A DNA stretch of 64,000 bases, from contig NZ_JACYFC010000001.1 in NCBI RefSeq assembly GCF_014803385.1, positions 702,136-766,135 of the forward strand, written 5' to 3'. The DNA comes from Marinomonas colpomeniae. Lineage in GTDB: Bacteria > Pseudomonadota > Gammaproteobacteria > Pseudomonadales > Marinomonadaceae. This document shows, piece by piece, positions 35,801 through 44,216 of the stretch. Position numbers and translations under genes: made by a program. The stretch's first letter is position 1; every line of letters starts with the position of its first letter. The notes beneath the pieces were generated by a model. The model saw nothing but the letters and a program-made list of their open reading frames with translations, had not been told where the DNA came from and did no database searches.

Positions 35801-36100
35801 AATACTAACGCTGGTTGAGCTTGCAGAAGAAGATGTTGTTATGTTTTTAATGCCAGATATTCCCTGTAATGCTTGTTCTATAGGGATGGCAACACCTTCT
35901 TCATTTTCTTTTGCTGAGCCGCTGTCATTACTAACAGAAATTGAAACACGGTTGGGAGATAGACTAGGAAAAGCTTCTTTGTTGATTGATCCCATGTTTA
36001 CGACACCAAGGGTAATCATCAGAATGAGCAGTAAGTTAGCGGCAACTGGGTTGTTAGCGAACCAAGGGATAATACCTTTTGGTTGATCAATAGAGCTCAT
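32849..36100 (-). CDS. RND efflux pump, inner-membrane transporter (AcrB/HAE1-like)
   Basis: A 1083-residue proton-driven exporter with 12 helices and two large periplasmic loops. The first-half relay motif is GIVVDDAVVVGESVYTV, containing the two Asp residues. In the second half the usual Lys (GLSAKNA in AcrB) is replaced by LSGVVVNDSLLLVSRF, so the proton relay differs from AcrB. An extra hydrophilic, Lys/Arg/Glu-rich stretch at about residues 612-650 interrupts the periplasmic porter domain. The start overlaps the adaptor stop (ATGA). Substrates cannot be predicted. Confidence 0.92.
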   Translation of the reverse strand: MSSIDQPKGIIPWFANNPVAANLLLILMITLGVVNMGSINKEAFPSLSPNRVSISVSNDSGSAKENEEGVAIPIEQALQGISGIKNITTSSSASSTSVSIEMIDGYDIDTLKDDVKEEVDQITSFPDDADPAVVSKATREEHSIWIQLYGQADRRTLQTLTDELESDLLANEDISATSISGWLDPIMKVDVDKNKLESYGLTLTDIATAINAESSTAKVATLRNENIYLSISASEQAYIKSQFSQIPIQTNSNGGKLLLSDIATIRDTFDDDDFVLSRFNQQNSLAIQVLTTGTSDISNSVIAAKSVIQDWEDSGRLPPNVTLGTWYDRSESINERLELMIENAITGIFFVFVLLAIFLNVTVAFWVAMGLPFIFFGTLFIMGTESIGLTLNMFTTFGFIMALGIVVDDAVVVGESVYTVRSKEGDTLGSTIKGTMLVAIPTLFGVFTTVAAFWALSNIEGRLGQLYSQFAIVVAICLVLSVIESKIILPAHLAHINTQKSTRTNPISRAWAMVQHGADSGLQWFSDRIYRPAIEIALNHRYAICLFFIAIFLLVMSMPFTGVIRTSFFPQIPGDTVRGSVTMQNDVSYGQTNRVLLALEDAAYRADIALRTNTGERRGPSKATTQDAEKRTEFNAERKTAKPQAKGDVAIQNLQVTASDDQSGNIRIELVTDRPYTSAQFATKWQQLAGTPEGVENLRIRSARESVDALRIELRGNDASVLEGAMTELLRQLETLPAVTGIEKNDTPTESRLVLKLSEQGRLLGLSTSDLASQISTNFDGQEVQSYQRDNSEVEVRLGYPNEQKESPAAVMNTKIVLDDGTRIPLSSVATLFQENAETKIIRIDGKRSLYLSSEVDKDIMSSTEIVAYLQQAVVPQMKRQFTGVSVYFSGEAEQRAETQSSMSEMFLIALLIIYGLLAIPLKSYSQPLIIMMAIPFGIIGALLGHWMNDLTLGIFSLNGILALSGVVVNDSLLLVSRFNDLRDETNDVRKAISLACRSRLRAVLLTSFTTFAGLIPILWETSRQAQMLIPAAVSLAYGIMFATVITLVLIPVLLMIKEDIHVFIDKFKNTEDDSSTAEIKLT

Positions 36101-37311
36101 TGATTAGTGCCCTTTTTTATTGACTTGCTCGTTGATATTGATGGCGAATCAGGTTCTGATAAAGGCTCAACTAACGTCCCTTTAATATAGCTATTGTAAG
36201 GCTTAGTTAGTACTTGATAACTTTTTTGCTGCATATCTTCAGGTATTTCAATGTAAACGTATTTTGAATCAACAAAGCGCGGCGTAGTTTCAAAAGCATC
36301 AAGACGGCTATTTTCGTCTAAGAACCAAATTTCACTTTTCTTACTAAGCGCAGTATTAGGTAAGCGCCATAGTTTATCTAAAGGTTTCCCTTTTAATGTG
36401 ACTTGTACAAAAGAGCCCGGAATCAAAGACGGTGTTTGTTCTAATGGTTTTTCTAGGGATACGGTCAAACTGCGCATTCTCGTGGTGTCATCTATGTGCA
36501 GGCTCACATGTAATATTTTTCCTTGCCACTGCGCGTTGTCTTCAATGTTTTTAATGGATACTGGCCAATCACCTTGTAACAGGGTTTGAGTGTCCGGTAG
36601 TTTTAGCCAATCGCTGTTGGAAAGGTCAATCTGGATTTCTGCTCGATCGACGCTGTATAACGTACCGACTTCGTCACCTGAGCTAACATAAGAGCCAGGT
36701 GATATTGTACGTTCAATGATTAATGCATCAAATGGCGCAGTGATTTTTGCATGCTTTAAATCAGTTTGCGCACTGTTTAGAGCAGCTTTTGCGGCATCTA
36801 CTTCTGCTTGAGCGGCGGCTAGTTGAGGTTCGCGTAATACTAGGTCAGAGTCTGGTGCTTCACGGAACCCTGCGGCTTTCCATTCAGCTTTAGCTTGTTC
36901 ACCTTGTCTGGACTCTTCCTTCAAAGCGAGTTCTGCACTGGCTAAAGTATTTTTAGCACTAGCAACTAAACTACTAAGCTCACTATTATCAATTATAGCG
37001 AGTGTATGGCCTTTTTGTATGATTTGACCTGATTCAAACTGATTAGATAGTTGAGTCACTTCACCACTAATTTGGCTCGTAAGAGAGAGAGCATATCTTG
37101 GTTTAACTAAGCCTGATGAGCTTATTTCAGCAGCATAAGTGCCTGTATTAATAGACATTACTGAAATTTCTAAAGCTTGTTCAGCCGCTTCCGGTTTAGG
37201 TTGACGGACTTTGTTATTTTGAGCTTCAACAGCATAATTGATGTAAGCATAGACGCCAGCAATTGATAGCAGAGCTAAAATTAAAATAAACCATTTTAGT
37301 TGGCGTTTCAT
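36097..37311 (-). CDS. RND efflux periplasmic adaptor (membrane fusion protein)
   Basis: A 404-residue adaptor with one N-terminal helix (WFILILALLSIAGVYAYI), the first lipoyl half (YALSLTSQISGEVTQLSNQFESGQIIQKG), a helical hairpin of about 80 residues rich in Ala/Glu/Lys, the second lipoyl half (ITAPFDALIIERTISPGSYVSSGDEVG) and beta-barrel domains. It joins the RND pump to the outer-membrane channel. Coupled by four-base overlaps to the genes on either side. Confidence 0.92.
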   Translation of the reverse strand: MKRQLKWFILILALLSIAGVYAYINYAVEAQNNKVRQPKPEAAEQALEISVMSINTGTYAAEISSSGLVKPRYALSLTSQISGEVTQLSNQFESGQIIQKGHTLAIIDNSELSSLVASAKNTLASAELALKEESRQGEQAKAEWKAAGFREAPDSDLVLREPQLAAAQAEVDAAKAALNSAQTDLKHAKITAPFDALIIERTISPGSYVSSGDEVGTLYSVDRAEIQIDLSNSDWLKLPDTQTLLQGDWPVSIKNIEDNAQWQGKILHVSLHIDDTTRMRSLTVSLEKPLEQTPSLIPGSFVQVTLKGKPLDKLWRLPNTALSKKSEIWFLDENSRLDAFETTPRFVDSKYVYIEIPEDMQQKSYQVLTKPYNSYIKGTLVEPLSEPDSPSISTSKSIKKGTNQ

Positions 37312-38687
37312 TGTTCTTTTACTCCAAGCCCTAATGCGAGCCCTAAGTCGACTCTGTTTGATAAATGTTGAAAAATAATATCGTCTAGTTGTGCTTCTAG
37401 ATCAAAAGTTGTGGTTTGCGCATTTATTAAGTCACTCAATTCTACTAACCCCGTGCGGTATTTTTTCTCATATTGACTTAGATTTTTCTTAGAACTGATA
37501 AGAGCATCGCGAATATGGCTGGTTTGTAATCCTAGTACTCGTTCTTGGCCCAGTGCACTTTCCACTTCGTTTACCGCTGTAAGTAGTGTCTCTCTATAAT
37601 TTTGGAATGCTTGCGCCGTTTCTAATTTGGCAATTTCAGCTGCAGCTTTTAATTGACCCCCGTTAAAAAGAGGTTGAGTTAGCTGACCTAATAGTGACCA
37701 AATAGGGGAGCCAAATAATGCTTTCATAGGGGATTCAGCGGTTTCACTTAGAGTGGCGCTTAGGCTGATACTGGGAAGCATATCTTTATAAGCAACAGAC
37801 GTATTTAAGTCCGCAGCTTCTATGTCTAAATAAGCGGCTTTTAAATCTGGTCTGCGGTGGAGTGTTTGATTGGGTAAACCATTTAGCGACAAACTCACGT
37901 TTGGATATTCTGCATTAGGTGTTATATCTAAAGTGTCTGATGTGCCAAGGTAAAGCTCTAGATTACGAATTTCGATGGCCAGTATTTCTTGGTATTCCAC
38001 TAAATCAGACTTTGATTGAGACGTTGAAGTTCGAGATTCGTCTAATTCTTCTAAATCACCAAGACCATTTTTAAAGCGTTTTACAATGAGCTTTTCATTA
38101 GCATCTAATAATGCGAGACGTTTTTTTTCAATTTCTATTGCTCGATAGTTTGCAGTCATAGCAAGCCAAGATTTAATAACGTTGGCGACTAACGTATCTC
38201 TACTTGCTTGATAAAGGGCTTCGTCGCTAGCAAGAGACTTTTCAGAAGCTTCTTCTGATAGCGCTAATTTTCGCCATAAATCGAGTTCCCAGCTAATACT
38301 TACATCGGCTTCGTAACTGGCAGTGCTTCCTTCAGATTTACCAGCTGAAAATCCTGCTTCCACATTTGGTAGTGATTCACCTTTTTGGCTTTTTATACTC
38401 CATAAACTGGCTTGAAGTGTTAGCTGTGTCTTTTTCAAACTTGGATTTGCTTCAAGAGCTAGTTCGATAAGTGAATCTAGTTGAGGGTCTTGAATCAAAT
38501 CTGTTAAATAGCTTACTGGGGCAATGTTATCTAATTCATGCCATTGAGCATCTTTTTTATTGCTTACGATATCAAGCTCATCTTGTGCTAAATCTGCGTA
38601 GTTTTTACGTGTTTCGCTGCTACTGCAGGCGACAAGCATTAGACTAAGGAGTACTGCCCCTGTGACTTTTAACGGCCTGTTTATCAT
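37308..38687 (-). CDS. TolC/OprM-family outer-membrane efflux lipoprotein
   Basis: A 459-residue outer-membrane channel, first gene of the efflux operon. The signal peptide VTGAVLLSLMLVAC ends in a lipobox. Two repeats of the TolC fold follow: one from about residue 50 (SYLTDLIQDPQLDSLIELALEANPSL) and one from about 265 (RRPDLKAAYLDIEAADLNTSVAYKDMLPSISLSA), the usual NodT/OprM signature. It forms trimers that span the outer membrane. Order outer channel, adaptor, pump; no regulator gene is adjacent. Confidence 0.92.
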   Translation of the reverse strand: MINRPLKVTGAVLLSLMLVACSSSETRKNYADLAQDELDIVSNKKDAQWHELDNIAPVSYLTDLIQDPQLDSLIELALEANPSLKKTQLTLQASLWSIKSQKGESLPNVEAGFSAGKSEGSTASYEADVSISWELDLWRKLALSEEASEKSLASDEALYQASRDTLVANVIKSWLAMTANYRAIEIEKKRLALLDANEKLIVKRFKNGLGDLEELDESRTSTSQSKSDLVEYQEILAIEIRNLELYLGTSDTLDITPNAEYPNVSLSLNGLPNQTLHRRPDLKAAYLDIEAADLNTSVAYKDMLPSISLSATLSETAESPMKALFGSPIWSLLGQLTQPLFNGGQLKAAAEIAKLETAQAFQNYRETLLTAVNEVESALGQERVLGLQTSHIRDALISSKKNLSQYEKKYRTGLVELSDLINAQTTTFDLEAQLDDIIFQHLSNRVDLGLALGLGVKEQ

Positions 38688-38779
38688 TCAATGCGTCCTA
38701 ATAAAAAAATAAACCAGCATGAGTGGTGTATTGTTTTCTGAGTGATTTTGGTGGTTTTTCAGCAATGTTGATTTTAATT

Positions 38780-38810
38780 ATTACGTATGTAATATCTGAG
38801 ATTATCAGAT
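38780..38810. promoter_or_regulatory. Adjacent palindromes in the efflux-operon promoter region
   Basis: Two inverted repeats side by side: ATTACGTATGTAAT (38780-38793, 5-bp arms) and ATCTGAGATTATCAGAT (38794-38810, 6-bp arms). They lie about 100 bases upstream of the channel gene within the 313-base divergent gap 38688-39000, which otherwise holds nothing I can recognise. Possible operator for the pump. Confidence 0.4.
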
Positions 38811-39000
38811 TTTATATATGTTTATTTAAAGTGTATTTGCACTTCTTTACAAACTGACAATTTTTAACGGAAATGCCATTTAACAATGGGCTTAAAAAAG
38901 AATCATTTGAATTTAATACATCGATTGAATAGATTCGTGCTTAAGTAATAAGCCATTTGGCCGATAACTGTATTTCAAGTTAATTATGTAGGTTTTTATC

Positions 39001-39354
39001 ATGTCGATACCTCCTTTACATTCTTCTAATCAAGTTTATTGGGTGAATACACCTAAAAATACTCCTGTGTCAGCCGACAAAGAGGCTTCTATAGAAGATA
39101 ACCGCTTAACTATGCCGAGTCAGGAAGAAGTCGTAAAAAAAGGGTTATCTACAGAAGAACATACAGAAATGGAGCAAGCCGAAGAAAGTAGCGCAAAATC
39201 TTTTGCTTATGGTTTCTTGGGGTTTGATAAGCCAAGTAACATTGAAGAGGTTGAAGTAGAAGAAGAAAAAACAGAGGCAGATGATGCCTACTTTGCAGGG
39301 CGTGTTACAAAAGGACTCGGCACACTTGGTACAATCATTGCTATTCTTATATAA
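39001..39354 (+). CDS. Small acidic protein of unknown function with a hydrophobic C-terminus
   Basis: A 117-residue protein. The first half is polar with Pro, Thr and Ser; the middle is acidic (IEEVEVEEEKTEADD). Near residue 67 is SFAYGFLGFDKP, and the end is GRVTKGLGTLGTIIAILI, a short hydrophobic segment that could insert in a membrane. No signal peptide and no known domain. AGG precedes the ATG at a suitable distance. It stands alone between the efflux operon and the siderophore island. I judge it real from its full-length frame and biased composition. Confidence 0.6.
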   Translation: MSIPPLHSSNQVYWVNTPKNTPVSADKEASIEDNRLTMPSQEEVVKKGLSTEEHTEMEQAEESSAKSFAYGFLGFDKPSNIEEVEVEEEKTEADDAYFAGRVTKGLGTLGTIIAILI

Positions 39355-39471
39355 CACTACCATTTTCAATTCTTTTCTTAATGCATTTTTTGTTCATTTT
39401 AATTACATTAACTAATGAATGAGTATCTTACACTAAGGGTTTAATCGTATTCCCCATTGTTTTCCTTTAAC

Positions 39472-39657
39472 ATTAAATGAGTAAAGAGTTTATAAACTCT
39501 TTTTGTGTATTGATTTTTGGATGAAATTTTCGAATGACTTTCCCTAAATCTTTGATGGCCACTTCTCATTTTTTTCTTTGTCTTCTCACTGTAATTCAAT
39601 CGAAAACTATTTCTAAATTTACCTGTTGCTGAGAATAATAGAGTCGGTAAAAAATCA
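39472..39657. repeat. Left copy of an ~185-bp direct repeat flanking the siderophore island
   Basis: Roughly three quarters or more identical, by eye, to 47130-47314 in the same orientation. It covers the last codons of the ABC ATPase gene (ATTAAA-GAGTAAAGAGTTTATAA block) and the last 50-odd codons of the convergent MocR gene. The left copy is one base longer. Confidence 0.8.
39494..39657 (-). pseudogene. Frameshifted remnant of a MocR-type regulator C-terminus
   Basis: Read on the minus strand, it gives LFSATGKFRNSFRLNYSE, then shifts frame and continues EVAIKDLGKVIRKFHPKINTQKE. The intact regulator at 47148-48581 ends LFSATGKFRNGFRLNYSEQ ... AIKTLAKIIREFHPETIAQKSL, so this matches its residues of about 425-477. 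It has no start, a frameshift, and no upstream coding. A decayed duplicate or a scar of rearrangement. Confidence 0.82.
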
Positions 39658-39694
39658 GTCTCCTATTTATTGGTAACGTTTGACTAATGTGAAA

Positions 39695-39720
39695 AAGCCA
39701 GTGTGGAGTCACACTGGCTT
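39695..39720 (-). terminator. Intrinsic terminator of the TonB receptor gene
   Basis: A perfect 11-bp stem, AAGCCAGTGTG with CACACTGGCTT, and a 4-base loop. Read leftward it is followed by TTTTTC, giving a U-tract after the receptor gene's stop at 39765. Confidence 0.88.
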
Positions 39721-39764
39721 AATCGTTTACTGTATAGCACTTTAGATTTAAAGGGGGTTAAGCC

Positions 39765-41912
39765 CTAGAAAGTGTAGTTTGCACTCGCCATAAAGTTACG
39801 TGACGTACCGTAGAAATTGAATGTTGCGTTATTTCCTACCCGTGTATAATATTTTTCATCAAGTAGGTTGTTGATTTTAAGAGATACATTTAAATTACTA
39901 GTAATTTGTTTGGTGATTGCAGTATCAATAACAGTATAGCTAGAGGCACTGATGGTACCTGTAGAGTTTTTGATGCCACTTATAGCAGTTAATCCTGCGC
40001 CAATAGTCATTTCATTGAGAATAGTATTAGCAGAATCACCAAAGCTATACTTAGACCACGCATTGAAGGTGTGTTCCGGCATTAGTGAGAAACTACGGCT
40101 TGAATCACCACTTAGTATTTCTGTATCTGTGTAAGTGTAACCCACTAACATATCCCATTGACCAAATTGACCGCTTAACTCGGCTTCAAAACCTTGTACT
40201 TGGTATTCCCCTGTATTTTCATAATAACTTGTTCCATCAACCTTTGCTGCCCGATTACTATCTGTTAATTGGTAAACAGTTAGGCGACTATTTAATAAGC
40301 CGTTGTCATAAGTTCCTTTAACACCAAATTCAATCTGTTGGCCTTCTCTCGGATCGATAAAGTCACCGTCTTCTCCGGCACTGGTTTGCGGTTTAAATAC
40401 TTCTGAATAACTTGCATATAAAGCTTGTGTATCTGTTAAATCATAAACAGTGCCGGCATAAGGTGTGAAGTGAGACCCACTGGCTGAATCTGTACCGCTT
40501 TCAATGTCATAATTGCTGACGCGTGCACCTGTAATTATTGCTAACTTTTGTATCGGACGGAAAGTTAACTTACCGTATACCGCTTGTTCACTTTCTGAGG
40601 AATTTGAATCTGTTGTGCTGCCATAACTAAATAGATCTTTAGTGATTGCAGATGAGTCAAACGTATTAATATTGTATGTATCAGTACCAATATAACTTAC
40701 ATCTGTAGATGTTGAATCCGATTTTTCTTGTTTATAATCCATACCAACTACAAACTCACTGACATTGCCCATTACTTCAAAAGGCTGGCTATAGTTTGCG
40801 TCAAATGCGAAAGATTGCTCTTCATACTCACTTTTATCGGCAGATAATGCTGTAAAACCTCCATTACTATCTACGGCACCACCACCATAGACATAATCTG
40901 AATCTCCAGAAGCTTCGGTGTATCTTGTTGCAATGCGACCGCGACCACCATTGTTAAATTGTCGCGTTAGATCTGTGAATAAATTTGTTCCTGTATTATT
41001 GAAATCATTCCAGTCGGCCCCTATAAAGGTAGAAGAATCTATATCCAATAGACTGTTATCATCATAAGTTGGTAACCCATTCTGAGGCTTGATATCTTTT
41101 GTCTGATATAAGATTCCTACCGATAGTTCTGTTTTTTCATCTAAATCAATATCCAAAGTGCCGTATAGGCTTTCACTGATATTATCATTCCCATCTACTT
41201 GGTTAGAGGCATCCGCTTGTGATATGACTAGGCGACCACGAACGCTTCCGTCATCATTTAGTGAACCTGATACATCTGCACCAAGTTGAGTGCGTCCCCA
41301 GCTACCAGCGGAGACATCAACAGATGCTTGTGTATCTTCCGTTGCGCGTTTTCGAACTAAATTAATAATACCGCCCATTTCACTGGTACTGCTGAATAAA
41401 CCAGAAGGCCCGCGCATAATCTCAATGCGATCAAAGGCGGATAAAGAAGGTAATGTCCCGTTCTTACTACTAATTGGTGAAGATAAACCATCGATTAATG
41501 CATCGTCATATTCATAACCACGAGAGTAGATAGATGAACGCCCACTGTCATTGGCTAAAGTGACTAATCCAGGTGTTTTTTTAGAGATGTCATCTAAGTA
41601 AATAAAACCACGAGCTTCGATGAAATCATTGGTTAAGACAGTGATCGACTGTGGAATATCTTTTAGAGCAGCAGGAGTCTTGGTTCCCACTGTCGCTGCT
41701 TCTGTGTTGTAGCCGGTTAACTCTTCGCTCGAGTCTGTGTGGTAAAGAGCATTTCCTTCAACGGTCAACGTAGGTAACGATGTCGCTTCTGATACTTCTT
41801 CTGCTAACACTGTTTTAGGGAAGGGAGCCAAAATCAACGCAATTGAAGCGATTGTTAAGGTACGAGAAAGAGAATGTTTTGGTCTTGTTTTTGCGGTGAT
41901 TTGGTTCTGCAT
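39765..41912 (-). CDS. TonB-dependent siderophore receptor
   Basis: A 715-residue outer-membrane receptor. A long signal region (first ~38 residues, ending in VLAEE) precedes a possible TonB-box zone (LPTLTVEG), the plug domain (ALKDIPQSITVLTNDFIEARG, GLFSSTSEMGGIINLVRKR) and a 22-strand barrel ending in the aromatic FMASANYTF. It fits the ferrichrome/pyoverdine-type receptor family. Strong GGAGG ribosome site. It is divergent from a PchR-like regulator with a Fur-like box in between, and has its own terminator. No siderophore biosynthesis genes are nearby, so it probably takes up xenosiderophores. Confidence 0.93.
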   Translation of the reverse strand: MQNQITAKTRPKHSLSRTLTIASIALILAPFPKTVLAEEVSEATSLPTLTVEGNALYHTDSSEELTGYNTEAATVGTKTPAALKDIPQSITVLTNDFIEARGFIYLDDISKKTPGLVTLANDSGRSSIYSRGYEYDDALIDGLSSPISSKNGTLPSLSAFDRIEIMRGPSGLFSSTSEMGGIINLVRKRATEDTQASVDVSAGSWGRTQLGADVSGSLNDDGSVRGRLVISQADASNQVDGNDNISESLYGTLDIDLDEKTELSVGILYQTKDIKPQNGLPTYDDNSLLDIDSSTFIGADWNDFNNTGTNLFTDLTRQFNNGGRGRIATRYTEASGDSDYVYGGGAVDSNGGFTALSADKSEYEEQSFAFDANYSQPFEVMGNVSEFVVGMDYKQEKSDSTSTDVSYIGTDTYNINTFDSSAITKDLFSYGSTTDSNSSESEQAVYGKLTFRPIQKLAIITGARVSNYDIESGTDSASGSHFTPYAGTVYDLTDTQALYASYSEVFKPQTSAGEDGDFIDPREGQQIEFGVKGTYDNGLLNSRLTVYQLTDSNRAAKVDGTSYYENTGEYQVQGFEAELSGQFGQWDMLVGYTYTDTEILSGDSSRSFSLMPEHTFNAWSKYSFGDSANTILNEMTIGAGLTAISGIKNSTGTISASSYTVIDTAITKQITSNLNVSLKINNLLDEKYYTRVGNNATFNFYGTSRNFMASANYTF

Positions 41913-41968
41913 TTTAAGCCTCCATTATAATTAAGTTATAAGCGATTAAATCCTCACCATCAAATCTA

Positions 41969-41987
41969 AAAGAGAATCAATTGCATC
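41969..41987. promoter_or_regulatory. Fur-box-like site between TonB receptor and AraC regulator genes
   Basis: AAAGAGAATCAATTGCATC matches the Vibrio-type Fur pattern AATGANAATNATTNTCATT at about 12 of 16 fixed positions. It lies 57 bases before the receptor start. Confidence 0.45.
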
Positions 41988-42137
41988 TACTGTTTGTGGG
42001 GCGTATTATTTCATAAGTTTTGCCATGATTTCTTATGTTGTTGGATCAATATGTTATGCGCTTCTCTCATATAAGATTTAAAAACATTATTTGCTCATAA
42101 AATAAATATTGGTTTAGTCATTTGAAGAGACTTGTAA

Positions 42138-43085
42138 ATGGATAACTCAGTCGTTGAACACAATGCACGCTTTTTGAAACGTTATCAGTTAAACGTTAGT
42201 ACTGATGACTTGAAAAAAGCATTGGGATCATCACATCATCTTTCACCTATTATGGAAGGCATGATGACAACTGAAATTCTGCCTTCAGGTATGACTTTGC
42301 ATATGGTTGATGCAAAGGCTAAACAGGATTTCGGGTTTGAAGCGGAATTTTCTTCAAACTTTAAAATTGCGCTTATGTTTTCTGGTGACATGAGCTTTCA
42401 ATTTGGTGAAAAAAAACAGAGTATGGAAGAAAAGGGAAAAGTCGCAAAAATAATGAACTTTAATGAGACTGAATTATGCTCCTTAGATGCCAAAAAAGGT
42501 GAACATAGAAAGGCCATGTATCTTTCCGTTGAGCCTGATTGGTTCGAAAAATATGGTGTCGATTCTGAATCGGTTAAACAGGTATTAAGTAACCACCTGA
42601 CTTTAGATAATTGGGAGTTACCAGATGTGTTGTGGCTACAGTCCCAACAGTTATTAGCTCAACATGATCAAAGTTATGTTAATAAAATGGCAAGAGAAGG
42701 CTTTGCCTTATCATTAATGTCATCTTGGTTAGACACGTTAGGCACCAGAGAGAGAGATGTATCACGACCAGAAAGTCGTCGAGCGTATCAATTTAGAGAG
42801 TTATTAAGTAGTGAAACGGTTCTCACCATGAGCCTGACAGATATAAGTAATCATCTTGGAATGAGTTCTGCCACATTACAACGTTATGCAAATGAACATC
42901 TAGGTATGAGCCTTACTCAATATTTAAGAAAATGCCGTTTAGATCTAGCAAAGTCAGCATTACATCGGGATGGTGTTTCTATTATGGAGGCTGCTCTACT
43001 TGCTGGATATAATCATTCCAGCAATTTTACAACGGCATTTAAACGGCAGTTTGGTATTCTTCCAACGGCCGCATATCGTCTTTAA
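42138..43085 (+). CDS. AraC-family regulator (PchR-like)
   Basis: A 315-residue regulator. The N-terminal ~210 residues form a sensing domain (FKIALMFSGDMSFQFGEKKQSM recalls PchR-type siderophore-sensing proteins). The C-terminal ~100 residues hold two helix-turn-helix units: LTDISNHLGMSSATLQRYANEHLGMSLTQYLRKCRL and SIMEAALLAGYNHSSNFTTAFKRQFGILPTAAYR. It is divergent from the receptor and upstream of the binding-protein operon, so it probably activates uptake when the ferri-siderophore is present. Confidence 0.9.
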   Translation: MDNSVVEHNARFLKRYQLNVSTDDLKKALGSSHHLSPIMEGMMTTEILPSGMTLHMVDAKAKQDFGFEAEFSSNFKIALMFSGDMSFQFGEKKQSMEEKGKVAKIMNFNETELCSLDAKKGEHRKAMYLSVEPDWFEKYGVDSESVKQVLSNHLTLDNWELPDVLWLQSQQLLAQHDQSYVNKMAREGFALSLMSSWLDTLGTRERDVSRPESRRAYQFRELLSSETVLTMSLTDISNHLGMSSATLQRYANEHLGMSLTQYLRKCRLDLAKSALHRDGVSIMEAALLAGYNHSSNFTTAFKRQFGILPTAAYRL

Positions 43086-43132
43086 ATATAGAACCCTCAT
43101 TTAATTCAGTTTTTATTTATCTAAAATACAAC

Positions 43133-43151
43133 AATGATTTTGATAGTCATT
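43133..43151. promoter_or_regulatory. Fur-box-like operator upstream of the siderophore importer operon
   Basis: AATGATTTTGATAGTCATT matches the Fur consensus AATGATAATNATTATCATT at 14 of 18 fixed positions, with perfect AATGA/TCATT ends. It lies 123 bases before the binding-protein gene. Confidence 0.6.
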
Positions 43152-43274
43152 ATTGTTTGCATTTGGTTTTATTTTAAATAGAATGGCGAGCAAGAAAGGA
43201 CTCTGGCTGTTGTTAATAGCTGTTTTTTTATTGTCTTTCTTATTCTTTTTAGATACTGAAAACAAGAGGTTTTT

Positions 43275-44216
43275 ATGTCGTTCGCTCGTAATGTTTATCG
43301 TATGATTTTTGTTTGTTTTGGATTGGCTGGTGGATTAAGCGCATACGCGTCTGATATCAGTATAAACACGCAATATGGAAAGGTTTCTGTGCCGCATGAA
43401 GTTAAACGTATTGTAACGGTTTATGAAGGCGCATTAGATTCTTCATTTGCATTAGGCTTCGAACCTGTTGGTGCCATTTCTACTCGTGGTGGTGACAAAG
43501 TAGCGAGCTACATTCAAGTAACAGCCAAAAATGTACCTCTTGTTGGCAGCATGAAAGAAATCAATATTGAAGCGGTAATTGCCCAGCGCCCAGATGTTAT
43601 TTTAGCGCCTTGGTACCTTCCAAAAGAACAGTATGCTTTGTTGTCACGTATTGCGCCAACCATTGTTCCTGAAAATAAAGGCTTTCGTCCAGATGCTTGG
43701 ATTAATGAATTACGTTTTTATGCAAAAGCATTAAACCGCGAGCAAAAAGCAGAAGAAGTGATTCAGCAAGTGAACGACCGTATTACTCTTCTAAAAAAAG
43801 AAGTAGAGTCAAATTTACCTGAAGATGAGCGTGGTGCGTCATTGATTCGTTGGATGCCACAAGGTGCCGTAGTATTGACGCCAAAATTCTTTTCCAATGC
43901 CATCTTGGCTCAAACTGGCTTTGATGTAACCGATGCTGGTCTCGTCGAAAAAAATCGTCCACATAGTAGCGTATTAAGCTTAGAAAACTTATCGACTATC
44001 GATAATGATTGGCTTTTCATGGCGACACTTAATTCGGAAGCGCGTGATGCGTTATCTGCAGCACAAAAAACGCCTGTTTTTGCCCGTTTAAGCGTAGCGA
44101 AAAAAGATCATGTCATTCCTGTTGATGGTCAACTTTGGACAAGTGCAACTGGTCCTATAGCGGCAAATGGCATCCTTGATGATATTCAAAACGTGATTGA
44201 TTCAAAACTTAAATAA
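43275..44216 (+). CDS. Periplasmic ferri-siderophore-binding protein (FecB/FhuD-like)
   Basis: A 313-residue binding protein with signal peptide MSFARNVYRMIFVCFGLAGGLSAYA. Mature features are QYGKVSVPHEVKRIVTVYEGALDSSFALGFEPVG at the start, IEAVIAQRPDVILAPWYL and a C-terminal YxG-like DGQLWTSATGPIAAN region. Usual length for the family. It receives the iron chelate from the TonB receptor. The stop codon shares one base with the permease start, so translation is coupled. AGAGG ribosome site. Confidence 0.9.
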   Translation: MSFARNVYRMIFVCFGLAGGLSAYASDISINTQYGKVSVPHEVKRIVTVYEGALDSSFALGFEPVGAISTRGGDKVASYIQVTAKNVPLVGSMKEINIEAVIAQRPDVILAPWYLPKEQYALLSRIAPTIVPENKGFRPDAWINELRFYAKALNREQKAEEVIQQVNDRITLLKKEVESNLPEDERGASLIRWMPQGAVVLTPKFFSNAILAQTGFDVTDAGLVEKNRPHSSVLSLENLSTIDNDWLFMATLNSEARDALSAAQKTPVFARLSVAKKDHVIPVDGQLWTSATGPIAANGILDDIQNVIDSKLK

